DNA of 7,328 nt from an uncultured Bacteroidales bacterium (lineage in GTDB: Bacteria; Bacteroidota; Bacteroidia; Bacteroidales; Bacteroidaceae), in contig CALCHR010000135.1 of the NCBI GenBank assembly GCA_937901185.1, positions 1 through 7,328 of the forward strand, given 5' to 3'. Below the pieces are notes generated by a model, which saw nothing but the letters and a program-made list of their open reading frames with translations, did not search any database and had not been told where the DNA came from. The position numbers and the translations under genes are program-made. Below, piece by piece: positions 1 through 7,149 of the stretch (positions are counted from its first letter, which is position 1; every line of letters begins with the position of its first letter).

Positions 1-30
1 GTAGGTGGGATTTTTCCGGTGGCGGAACAC

Positions 31-66
31 AAAAAAAGAGGCTCGCAGTTTTCACCACGAGCCTCT
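31..66 (-). terminator. Rho-independent terminator of pnp
   Basis: A perfect 9-bp inverted repeat (AGAGGCTCG at 37-45 and CGAGCCTCT at 58-66) encloses a 12-base loop. Read on the minus strand, the second arm runs directly into a run of seven T (31-37). This is the classic intrinsic terminator layout. It starts 60 bases past the pnp stop codon and points in the direction of pnp transcription. On the plus strand the stem is preceded, not followed, by the homopolymer, so it should act for the minus strand only. Confidence 0.93.
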
Positions 67-126
67 GAAGAGGTCATTCCCCTTGAGGGGTATTGTTACT
101 GTTCGGCCTGCTACCGAGCAGAGAGC

Positions 127-2343
127 TTAGTCTTTCTGTTCGCGACGGGGGCGGCGCTCTCCCTCACCACCTTCGCGGCGCGGACGGCGTGCGGGGCGTT
201 CTTCCCAACCTTCGGGCTTTTCTTCAAGTACGCGGTGGCTGAGGCGGAACTTACCGGTCTTCTCGTCGATCTCAAGCAGCTTCACAGAGATGGTGTCGCC
301 TTCCTTCAATCCGGCTTCTTCCACGCTCTCCAAGCGCTTCCAGGCAATCTCGCTGATGTGCAAGAGGCCTTCCTTGCCCGGCATGAACTCTACAAAGCAG
401 CCGTAGGGCATGATGCTCACTACCTTGGCATTGTAGGTCTCGCCCACTTCGGGGATAGCCACGATGGCGCGAATCTTGGCAATGGCAGCGTCGATGCTTT
501 CCTTGTTGGGGCCGCTCACTTGAATTTTGCCTACGCCGTCTTCCTCGTCGATGGTAATCGTAGCACCGGTCTCTTCCTGCATTCCCTGAATGATCTTTCC
601 GCCAGGGCCGATAACGGCTCCGATGAATTCCTTGGGAATAGTAAACTGCTCGATGCGGGGCACGTGGGGCTTGAAGTCTTCGCGGGGCTCGCTGATGGTC
701 TTCATCATCTCGCCGAGGATGTGCTCGCGGCCGGCTTTGGCTTGTGCCAGTGCCTTCTCGAGAATCTCGTAAGAGAGACCGTCGCACTTGATGTCCATCT
801 GTGTGGCTGTCAAACCATTGAGCGTACCTGTGGTCTTGAAGTCCATATCTCCGAGGTGGTCTTCGTCGCCGAGGATATCAGAGAGTACGGCATATTTTTC
901 TTCGCCGGGGTTCTTGATAAGACCCATGGCGATACCGCTGACGGGAGCTGTGATGGGCACACCGGCGTCCATGAGGGCGAGTGTACCGGCGCAAACGGTG
1001 GCCATAGAGCTGGAGCCGTTTGACTCGAGGATGTCGCTCACGATGCGAACGGTATAGGGGAAGTCCTTAGGCAACTGTCCCTTCAAACCGCGCCATGCCA
1101 AGTGGCCGTGACCGATCTCGCGACGGCCTACGCCGCGTTGTGCCTTGGCTTCGCCGGTAGAGAACGGAGGGAAGTTGTAGTGGAGGAGAAAACGCTGGTA
1201 GCTCTTGTCGAGCACATCGTCTACCATCTTCTCGTCGAGCTTGGTGCCGAGCGTACAAGTAGAGAGCGACTGTGTTTCGCCACGAGTGAAGATGCTGGAG
1301 CCGTGGGGCATGGGCAGCGGGCTCACCTCGCACCAGATGGGGCGGATGTCGGTGGTCTTACGGCCATCGAGGCGCTTGCCTTCGTCGAGGATGCAACGGC
1401 GCATAGCGTCCTTTTCTACATCGTGGTAGTATTTGTCGATGAGAGAGTTCTTCTCAGCGAGCTCGTCGTCGGTCAGTTCGGCGTGAGCAGCAGCATAGGC
1501 TTCCTTGAAGTTCTCGCGAACGGCCTCAAAGGCTTCTGCACGAGCGTGCTTATCAAGCGCTTGTCCGGTGATGTCGTAGCAGGGCTGGTAGCACTCTTTC
1601 TTTACCTGCTCGCGAAGCTCTTCGTCGTTCACCTCGTGGCAGTATTCGCGCTTCACGTCGGTGCCCAATTCCTTCATCAGTTCTTTTTGGAGCTGACACA
1701 TAGGTTTGATGGCCTCGTGAGCCACCTTGAGGGCTTCGAGCAATGCGCTCTCGGGCACTTCCTTCATCTCGCCTTCCACCATCATGATGTTGTCTTCAGT
1801 GGCGCCTACCATGATGTCCATGTCGGCTTCTTCGAGCTGGGCGAAAGTGGGGTTCACCACGTACTCGCCGTTGATGCGAGCCACGCGAACCTCAGAGATG
1901 GGGCCGTCGAAGGGAATGTCTGAGCAAGCCAAAGCTGCCGAAGCGGCAAAGCCTGCCAATGCGTCGGGCATATCTACGCCGTCGGCAGAGAAGAGGGTGA
2001 TGTTTACGTAAACCTCAGCGTGGTAGTCGCTGGGGAAGAGGGGACGCAAGGCGCGGTCTACAAGGCGTGAAGTCAGAATCTCGTAGTCTGACGCGCGGCC
2101 TTCGCGTTTGGTGAATCCGCCGGGGAAACGTCCTGCGGCAGAGTATTTTTCTTTGTAGTCACATTGTAACGGCATAAAGTCGGTACCGGGGTTTGCGTCT
2201 TTGGCTCCGCATACCGTAGCAAGCAACATAGTGTTGTTCATACGAAGCATCACTGCGCCGTCAGCTTGCTTTGCCAGCTTTCCGGTCTCAATGCTGATGG
2301 TGCGTCCATCAGGCAAAGAAACGGTTTTGGTAATCACGTTCAT
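127..2343 (-). CDS. pnp: Polyribonucleotide nucleotidyltransferase (PNPase)
   Basis: PNPase is a cytoplasmic trimeric enzyme that degrades RNA 3' to 5' by phosphorolysis, releasing nucleoside diphosphates, and can also add 3' tails. The 738-residue product has the full family layout. The first RNase PH domain covers about residues 5-145 and the helical linker about 150-320. The second, catalytic RNase PH domain covers about 325-550, a KH domain about 565-628 with GPGG at 579-582, and an S1 domain about 632-706. The phosphate-binding SNGSSSMA lies at 441-448. D495, D501 and K503 in the block around GDEDHLGDMD match E. coli D486, D492 and K494. The start fits the family N terminus; no clear Shine-Dalgarno precedes it, as is common in Bacteroidota. 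The tail (707-738) is mixed-charge and repeats RRPRRE twice. The gene stands apart from the upstream unit, with its own -7 box and a strong terminator. Confidence 0.98.
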   Translation of the reverse strand: MNVITKTVSLPDGRTISIETGKLAKQADGAVMLRMNNTMLLATVCGAKDANPGTDFMPLQCDYKEKYSAAGRFPGGFTKREGRASDYEILTSRLVDRALRPLFPSDYHAEVYVNITLFSADGVDMPDALAGFAASAALACSDIPFDGPISEVRVARINGEYVVNPTFAQLEEADMDIMVGATEDNIMMVEGEMKEVPESALLEALKVAHEAIKPMCQLQKELMKELGTDVKREYCHEVNDEELREQVKKECYQPCYDITGQALDKHARAEAFEAVRENFKEAYAAAHAELTDDELAEKNSLIDKYYHDVEKDAMRRCILDEGKRLDGRKTTDIRPIWCEVSPLPMPHGSSIFTRGETQSLSTCTLGTKLDEKMVDDVLDKSYQRFLLHYNFPPFSTGEAKAQRGVGRREIGHGHLAWRGLKGQLPKDFPYTVRIVSDILESNGSSSMATVCAGTLALMDAGVPITAPVSGIAMGLIKNPGEEKYAVLSDILGDEDHLGDMDFKTTGTLNGLTATQMDIKCDGLSYEILEKALAQAKAGREHILGEMMKTISEPREDFKPHVPRIEQFTIPKEFIGAVIGPGGKIIQGMQEETGATITIDEEDGVGKIQVSGPNKESIDAAIAKIRAIVAIPEVGETYNAKVVSIMPYGCFVEFMPGKEGLLHISEIAWKRLESVEEAGLKEGDTISVKLLEIDEKTGKFRLSHRVLEEKPEGWEERPARRPRREGGEGERRPRREQKD

Positions 2344-2391
2344 CTGGATGTTGTTCTAAAAAAGTTATCTAATAATCTTCTATAAGTTGCG

Positions 2392-2399
2392 CAAAATTA
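2392..2399 (-). promoter_or_regulatory. Probable -7 box of a pnp promoter
   Basis: The minus strand reads TAATTTTG, an exact match to the Bacteroidota sigma-ABfr -7 consensus TAnnTTTG, in the 144-bp AT-rich gap before pnp. Transcription would start near 2385, giving a leader of about 40 bases. The -33 element is poor: the only TTTG upstream is at 2428-2431, with a 28-base spacer instead of about 19-20. The -7 box is therefore convincing, but promoter strength is uncertain. Some pnp expression may come by read-through from the upstream gene. Confidence 0.5.
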
Positions 2400-2487
2400 G
2401 CAATTTAATTTGAACTGGGCCGCCTCACAAATGTTTTTTAATAAAACTTTTAGCCTTTTCTGGCAGGCGGTATATGGCTTTTAGGAA

Positions 2488-3027
2488 TTATGGCTGAAGA
2501 ATTTCTTCCAACTCCGACTCGCTGGTCACTACGTGTAAGCTTTCTGTTTTCTCTGCAGAAACAAACCCTCTCTCCGCCAAGTCTTTCAGCATGGAGAGCA
2601 GGCTGTCCCAGCATCCGTCTACATTGAAAAGCACCACGGGCTTGTGCTCCAAGCCGATGGCGTTGGCTGCCAGAATGGTGAACAGCTCGTCGAGTGTCCC
2701 GACACCGCCGGGGAATGCTATCAAGATGTCGCTCTCGCGTATCAAGATGGCCTTGCGGTCGTTCAGGTCGCAGCAGTGGAAGTTGACATCAATGGCATCG
2801 CTCACCAGATTCCTTTCTACGAGAATCTGTGGAACTACTCCGTAGATGCGGCCGCCGCTATGTTTCGTGCTCTGAGCCAGAACTTCCATCAGTCCTTTGC
2901 GAGCACCACCATACACAAGTGTGTCTCCGTTCTTTCCAATCCATTCGCCTAAGCGCTTAGCTGCTGCGTGATAGCAGTCGGCTACGGCTGAGTGCGAGGA
3001 AAGGAATACACCAATCTTCCTGTTCAT
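2488..3027 (-). CDS. LOG-family (TIGR00730) nucleoside-monophosphate phosphoribohydrolase
   Basis: The product (179 residues, normal for the family) has the Rossmann-like fold of the LOG / 'lysine decarboxylase-like' family. Characterised members cut the N-glycosidic bond of AMP or cytokinin riboside 5'-monophosphates, giving a free base and ribose 5-phosphate; none is a true lysine decarboxylase. The signature PGGVGTLDE is at 106-114, with the catalytic Glu at 114. The MHxRK motif appears as LNDRK (88-92) with Arg91 kept. The N-terminal glycine loop is YGGARKGLME (39-48), in place of the usual GGGxxGLMG. There is no signal peptide, so it should be cytoplasmic. AAGGAAAG, overlapping the RidA stop region, sits just before the ATG and is the best Shine-Dalgarno-like sequence in the window. 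It is the last gene of the tight four-gene run, 6 bases after the RidA gene. The physiological substrate cannot be read from sequence; in bacteria a purine nucleotide salvage role is likely. Confidence 0.9.
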   Translation of the reverse strand: MNRKIGVFLSSHSAVADCYHAAAKRLGEWIGKNGDTLVYGGARKGLMEVLAQSTKHSGGRIYGVVPQILVERNLVSDAIDVNFHCCDLNDRKAILIRESDILIAFPGGVGTLDELFTILAANAIGLEHKPVVLFNVDGCWDSLLSMLKDLAERGFVSAEKTESLHVVTSESELEEILQP

Positions 3028-3033
3028 CTTTCC

Positions 3034-3411
3034 TTAGCGGGCAGCGATGCACTCTATTTCTACAAGAGCTCCCTTTGGCAAGGTCTTTACGGCTACAGCC
3101 GAGCGAGCAGGGCATACACCGGGGAAGAACTCGGCGTAGACGCTGTTCATATCTGCGAAGTCGGCCATGTCGGCAAGGAACACGGTGGTCTTTACTACGT
3201 TCTCCATGGTAAGACCTGCTTCTGCCAAGATGTTTTGCATATTGGTCAGCGATTGGCGTGTCAGTTCTTTTACGCCGCCGGGGGCAAACTCGCCCGTTGC
3301 GGGGTCGATGGGCAATTGGCCGGAGACGAAGACAAAGCCTCCTGCTTCGATGGCCTGACTATATGGTCCGATGGCGGCAGGTGCTTGTTGAGTGGCAATT
3401 TGTTTCTTCAT
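3034..3411 (-). CDS. ridA: RidA-family enamine/imine deaminase
   Basis: RidA hydrolyses reactive 2-aminoacrylate and related enamine/imine intermediates released by PLP enzymes such as threonine/serine dehydratase, protecting other PLP enzymes in the cytoplasm. The 125-residue product fits the small YjgF/YER057c/UK114 fold, which forms trimers. The family pattern is present throughout: IATQQAPAAIGPYSQA at the N terminus with Tyr17, SGQLPIDPATG (30-40), VKTTVFL (73-79) and PARSAVAV (101-108). Arg103 and Glu118 line up with E. coli RidA Arg105 and Glu120, which bind and activate the substrate, so it should be an active RidA and not an Arg-less Rid relative. An A-rich stretch, not a Shine-Dalgarno, precedes the start. 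It lies 5 bases after the peptidase gene and 6 before the LOG gene, so co-transcription is nearly certain. Confidence 0.95.
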   Translation of the reverse strand: MKKQIATQQAPAAIGPYSQAIEAGGFVFVSGQLPIDPATGEFAPGGVKELTRQSLTNMQNILAEAGLTMENVVKTTVFLADMADFADMNSVYAEFFPGVCPARSAVAVKTLPKGALVEIECIAAR

Positions 3412-3416
3412 AATTT

Positions 3417-5582
3417 TTATTTTAGGTAGTCGTCAAAGTATCGAGTGATGCGTTCGTGCAGGTGTACCATGTCTTTTCCGACCATGTTGTGTCCTTGTCC
3501 GGGATAAACGAAGTAGTCGGGCTGGGTGCCTGCGTCGGCGGCGGCACGAAGGAAGGAGAGGCTGTGCTGCAATACGCAAGTAGGATCGTTATAGCCTACG
3601 ATGATTTGCAAGCGACCTTTCAGGTTGCCGGCTTTCTCCAGTAGGTTGCTGTTCTTATATCCTTCCGGATTTTCTTCGGGCGTGTCCATGTAGCGCTCTC
3701 CGTACATCACCTCGTAGAGTTTCCAATCGATGACAGGGCCTCCTGCTACGCCTACCTTAAAGACTTCGGGGTAGGAGCACATCAAGTTGGTGGTCATGAA
3801 GCCGCCGAAGGACCAGCCATGAACGCCGAGGCGGTTGCTGTCAACGTAGGGAAGGCTCTTCAGATATTCTACGCCCTTCATTTGGTCTTGCATTTCCAAG
3901 ACGCCCAGTTGGCGGTGCGTGCAGCTCTCAAACTCCATGCCGCGGTATTGTGAACCGCGGTTGTCCACTACGAAGATGAGGTAGCCCTTTTGTGCCATGT
4001 AGATTTCCCAGGGACGTGCGGCGTAGTTCCACGAAGCATTTACCAAGTGGGCATGTGGTCCGCCGTATACGTAAACTACGGCTGGATATTTTTTATTGGG
4101 GTTGAAGTCGAGGGGCTTCACCATGCGATAGTAGAGGTCGGTTGTGCCGTCGGCCGCCTTGATGGTGCCGCTGCTGATTTGAGGTACGTTGAAGTCGCCC
4201 CAAGGTGTGTCGGCCTTGTTCAAAGTTACTTTCGCGGTGGTGGCTGTGTTCACCAAGTCTATTTGGCGGTAGAGCTCCGGAGCGCGCCATGTGTCGCAGA
4301 GGTAGCGTCCTGTGGCAGAGAGCTTGGCGCTGTGCACTCCTTCGCCGTTGTCCAGGAGTGTGCGCTTGCCGCTTTTCACTTCCACGCTATATAGGTTGTG
4401 GCAGATGGGGCTTTCGGCATTGGCTTGGAAGATTACGCTCTTGGTTTTCTCGTTGAAGCCAATCAGGTCAATCACCTCAAAATTTCCTTGGGTAAGTTGT
4501 TGCAACTCCTTGCCGTTGGCGTCGAAGAGGTAGAGGTGGTTGTATCCGTCGCGGCGGCTTTGGTAGATGAATTTGGAAGCGTCCCAGGGCAGGAACACAA
4601 TGGGGTTCATTGGCTCCACGTAGCGTTTGTGGGTCTCGGTATAGAGAACGCCGAGGCGGTTGCCTGTTGCTGCGTCGTAAGCCACCAGTTCGGCTTTGTC
4701 TTGCGAACGGGGCACTTCGATGACGTATATCTTTTGTGCGTCGGGGGCCCAGGCGATGTTGGTGAAGTAGCGGTCGGTGGGGTCGCCGGCTTTTAGATAG
4801 ATGGTTGCCCCACTTTCTGTGTCGTAGATGCCTACGGTCACCTTGTGGCTGGTCATGCCGGCCATTGGGTATTTCTCCGGTGCGAGGGTGGCAATGCGTC
4901 CTTCGTTGTTCACCAAAGGAAAGTCAGTCCCCATGCTTTGGTCCATTCTGTAGAAAGCCAATTTTTTGCCGTCGGGGCTCCAGAAGGTGCCTTTGTAGAT
5001 GCCGAATTCATCGCGGTGAACGCTGCATCCGTATTGCAGTTCGCGTGAGCCGTCCTTGCTCACTTGCAGGGTGCGTCCGTCCTGTGTTGTGATGTAGAGG
5101 TTCCAGTCTTTTACGTAGGCCTCTTGTCGGCTGGCGAAGCAGAAGTCATGGTGACTGCTGCCGGCCATGCGTGGTGAGTTCCAGGCAATTTGTTTTTCCT
5201 TCCAGTTGTAGAGCAGGTTTACCTTTCCGGTTTGCAGAAACACAAGGGTGCTGTCTGCATAGGGGAAGCGAGCGTTCATAAGGTTGTACACCTTGCCTTG
5301 TTGTTCTTGGTTGAGGCAAGCGTTCACATCGGCCTCGGTGAAGAGCACGGCAGGTTTCTCTGCTTTACCCTTCTCATTGTAGAAGGTTTGCACATCGTCG
5401 GCGTCGGTTTGCAAGAGGCGATCGCCCCACCATGCGGTATAGATGTTTTTGGGTTGTAGGTTCCAATAGTTGGAGCCGCCCCACATCAGGTCGTCGAGTG
5501 TAAAGCTTTTTTTGTTTTGTGCCATCAGGGTTGTTGCGAGGAGAAGTCCTGCTGCTGCGAGCATTATTTTAGAGAATTTCAT
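3417..5582 (-). CDS. Secreted S9 prolyl tripeptidyl/dipeptidyl peptidase (PtpA/DPP IV-like)
   Basis: This exported serine exopeptidase of family S9B is predicted to remove N-terminal di- or tripeptides ending in proline, supporting peptide use in the periplasm or at the outer surface. Residues 1-21 are a signal peptide (Lys near the N terminus, hydrophobic AAAGLLLATTLMA, then Gln22). There is no Cys at the cleavage point, so it is not a lipoprotein. An eight-bladed beta-propeller (about 45-480) leads into an alpha/beta-hydrolase domain (about 485-721). The triad is Ser591 in GWSFGG, Asp666 in GYNDP and His698 in GQGHN. Glu192 (HRDEFG) and Glu624 (LYEVMYGER) match the two Glu that hold the substrate amino group in Porphyromonas gingivalis prolyl tripeptidyl peptidase. 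Blocks such as KGTFWSPDG, YRMDQSM, KYPMAG and YVYGGPHA also resemble that enzyme as I recall it, so tripeptidyl specificity is plausible; annotation pipelines would probably say DPP IV. The start codon lies 3 bases after the methyltransferase stop. Confidence 0.93.
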   Translation of the reverse strand: MKFSKIMLAAAGLLLATTLMAQNKKSFTLDDLMWGGSNYWNLQPKNIYTAWWGDRLLQTDADDVQTFYNEKGKAEKPAVLFTEADVNACLNQEQQGKVYNLMNARFPYADSTLVFLQTGKVNLLYNWKEKQIAWNSPRMAGSSHHDFCFASRQEAYVKDWNLYITTQDGRTLQVSKDGSRELQYGCSVHRDEFGIYKGTFWSPDGKKLAFYRMDQSMGTDFPLVNNEGRIATLAPEKYPMAGMTSHKVTVGIYDTESGATIYLKAGDPTDRYFTNIAWAPDAQKIYVIEVPRSQDKAELVAYDAATGNRLGVLYTETHKRYVEPMNPIVFLPWDASKFIYQSRRDGYNHLYLFDANGKELQQLTQGNFEVIDLIGFNEKTKSVIFQANAESPICHNLYSVEVKSGKRTLLDNGEGVHSAKLSATGRYLCDTWRAPELYRQIDLVNTATTAKVTLNKADTPWGDFNVPQISSGTIKAADGTTDLYYRMVKPLDFNPNKKYPAVVYVYGGPHAHLVNASWNYAARPWEIYMAQKGYLIFVVDNRGSQYRGMEFESCTHRQLGVLEMQDQMKGVEYLKSLPYVDSNRLGVHGWSFGGFMTTNLMCSYPEVFKVGVAGGPVIDWKLYEVMYGERYMDTPEENPEGYKNSNLLEKAGNLKGRLQIIVGYNDPTCVLQHSLSFLRAAADAGTQPDYFVYPGQGHNMVGKDMVHLHERITRYFDDYLK

Positions 5583-5585
5583 ATC

Positions 5586-7112
5586 CTAAAACTTTTTGGG
5601 TTTGCGGTCAAAGTTTTTCTTGGCGAAGGGCTTTTTGTTGTCGCCGTCGAAGGTGCGTCGTTCGCGACGGCCGTTGTCTCTGCGTTCGCCGCCAAACTTT
5701 TCTTTCGGTTCAAACCCTTTTTTGCCGCGGCGCTCAAATTCTTTGCGCTCGCCGCGTGGTTTTCTTTCGCCCTCCTCGCGGTTGCGTCGGCCGTATTGTT
5801 GTTCAAACTCCTTGTGCCAGTTTTTCAGTATGCGGTAGTTAGCATCTTCCTCTTCTTCGTTTTCGCCGTTGGCAAAGCGGCCGTTGAATTCTCCGCGGTT
5901 CATTTTGAAGCGTCCCTTCTCGGCCATGCGTTTGCGCTCGGTGTCTGTTTTCACTTCGCCGCCCTGTGCGCGGAAGTCTTGCATCTTGCCGTCGAAGATT
6001 TGGTACTTTCTGAATTCGCAGTCGAGCGAACCGTTGTAGAGGGGAATTTTGAAACTGGGTTTCAGACCCACTTGCTCGAAGCATTCCTGCTTGTAGCTGA
6101 TGATCCATGCTTCGCCTCCTACAAACTGATGCTTGAGGCGCTCGCCGATGGTGCGATACAGGCCGAGCAAGTCGGGCGATGTGATGCGCTCGCCATAGGG
6201 CGGGTTGGTGATCATCATGGCTTTTTCTGCGGGCTGAACGAAGTCTTTCACGTCGCGCTGAGCCACCACCACGCAGTCGGCTACGCCGGCCGATTTGGCG
6301 TTAGCCTGGGCTGTTTCTACGGCTCTCAGGTTGAGGTCGTAGCCATAAATTTTATGGTTGAAGTCGCGTTCCTGCGAGTCGTCGTTGTAGATGTGGTCGA
6401 GCAGGTCGCGGTCAAAGTCTTTCCATTTCTCAAAGCCAAACTCTTTGCGGAAGATGCCGGGGTAGATGTTGCGGGCGATGAGGGCGGCCTCCACCAGCAG
6501 GGTGCCCGAGCCGCAGAAGGGGTCGATGAAGTCGCTTTCGCAGTCCCAGCCCGATAGTTTGATGAGGCCGGCAGCCAGCACTTCGTTGATGGGGGCTTCG
6601 CCGGAGCCTACGCGGTAGCCACGCAGGTGCAGGCTTTCGCCGGAGGAGTCGAGCGAGAGGGTACAGTCGTTTTCGGCGATGTGTATGTTCAAGCGTACGT
6701 CGGGGTTGGTGATGCGGATGTTAGGACGCTGTCCGGTGGTTTCGCGGAAGTAGTCGGCGATAGCGTCTTTCACCTTGTAGCTGACAAACTTGGAGTGGCG
6801 GAACTCTTGTGAGAAGACCACGGAGTCTACGGCAAAGGTGGTGGTGTTGTCCAGATATTCTTCCCAGTTGATGGTCTTCACGGCGTCGTATACGTCGTTT
6901 GCATCGGCAGCCTTGAAGTGCTTGATGGGTTTGAGTACTCGCACGGCGGTGCGTAGGCAAAAGTTGGCGCGGTACATCATTTCCTTGTCGCCGGTAAACG
7001 ATACCATACGGCGGCCTATCTGGATGTTGTTGGCGCCGAGTTCGGTCAGTTCCTGAGCCAAAACCTCTTCCAGTCCTTGGAAGGTCTTGGCGATGAGTTC
7101 AAATTCTTTCAT
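5586..7112 (-). CDS. THUMP-domain class I SAM-dependent RNA methyltransferase (RlmL N-domain-like)
   Basis: Predicted guanine-N2 RNA methyltransferase of the COG0116 family. Its best-known member is the N-terminal half of E. coli RlmL, which makes m2G2445 in 23S rRNA; the exact target here is inferred. The N-terminal FELIAKTFQGLEEVLAQEL pattern is typical of these enzymes and supports the start at 7112. A ferredoxin-like plus THUMP RNA-binding region covers about residues 1-155. The Rossmann methyltransferase domain covers about 165-375, with SAM-binding motif I DPFCGSGT (197-204), YGYDLN (256-261) and catalytic motif IV NPPYGER (303-309). The protein lacks the RlmK half found in fused RlmKL. 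After about residue 380 it has a long charged extension. In 441-508, 28 of 68 residues are Arg or Lys, with several GERK/GERR-like units, and this is probably disordered and RNA-binding. It is the first gene of the unit and follows a good promoter. The stop (TAG) lies 3 bases before the peptidase start. Confidence 0.93.
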   Translation of the reverse strand: MKEFELIAKTFQGLEEVLAQELTELGANNIQIGRRMVSFTGDKEMMYRANFCLRTAVRVLKPIKHFKAADANDVYDAVKTINWEEYLDNTTTFAVDSVVFSQEFRHSKFVSYKVKDAIADYFRETTGQRPNIRITNPDVRLNIHIAENDCTLSLDSSGESLHLRGYRVGSGEAPINEVLAAGLIKLSGWDCESDFIDPFCGSGTLLVEAALIARNIYPGIFRKEFGFEKWKDFDRDLLDHIYNDDSQERDFNHKIYGYDLNLRAVETAQANAKSAGVADCVVVAQRDVKDFVQPAEKAMMITNPPYGERITSPDLLGLYRTIGERLKHQFVGGEAWIISYKQECFEQVGLKPSFKIPLYNGSLDCEFRKYQIFDGKMQDFRAQGGEVKTDTERKRMAEKGRFKMNRGEFNGRFANGENEEEEDANYRILKNWHKEFEQQYGRRNREEGERKPRGERKEFERRGKKGFEPKEKFGGERRDNGRRERRTFDGDNKKPFAKKNFDRKPKKF

Positions 7113-7149
7113 CGATGTAGTTTAGAGATGCAATAAGCTTCTTGCGGAC

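Noticed and set aside
19..1023. 334-codon open frame on the plus strand
   Set aside because: It overlaps the catalytic, KH and S1 regions of pnp in antisense, runs through the pnp terminator hairpin, shows no recognisable motif and has no promoter visible in the window.
1102..1923. 273-codon open frame on the plus strand
   Set aside because: It is fully antisense to conserved parts of pnp. Long open antisense frames arise from the codon usage of GC-moderate genes.
2344..2391. Possible structured leader (RNase III-type hairpin) for pnp autoregulation, as known in enterobacteria
   Set aside because: The leader of about 40 bases is AT-rich and I found no stem longer than about four base pairs, so nothing supports an autoregulatory hairpin.
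2447..2484. Direct repeat CTTTTAG (2447-2453 and 2478-2484) after the LOG gene
   Set aside because: Seven bases in AT-rich spacer DNA is expected by chance, and the copies are direct, so they do not form a terminator stem.
5517..6557. 346-codon open frame on the plus strand that reads like a hydrophobic membrane protein
   Set aside because: It lies opposite the 3' half of the methyltransferase gene and the start of the peptidase gene. Its Phe/Leu/Ala-rich sequence is what the complement of Lys/Glu/Arg/Gly codons gives. The sense strand has clear domain motifs there and the plus frame has none.
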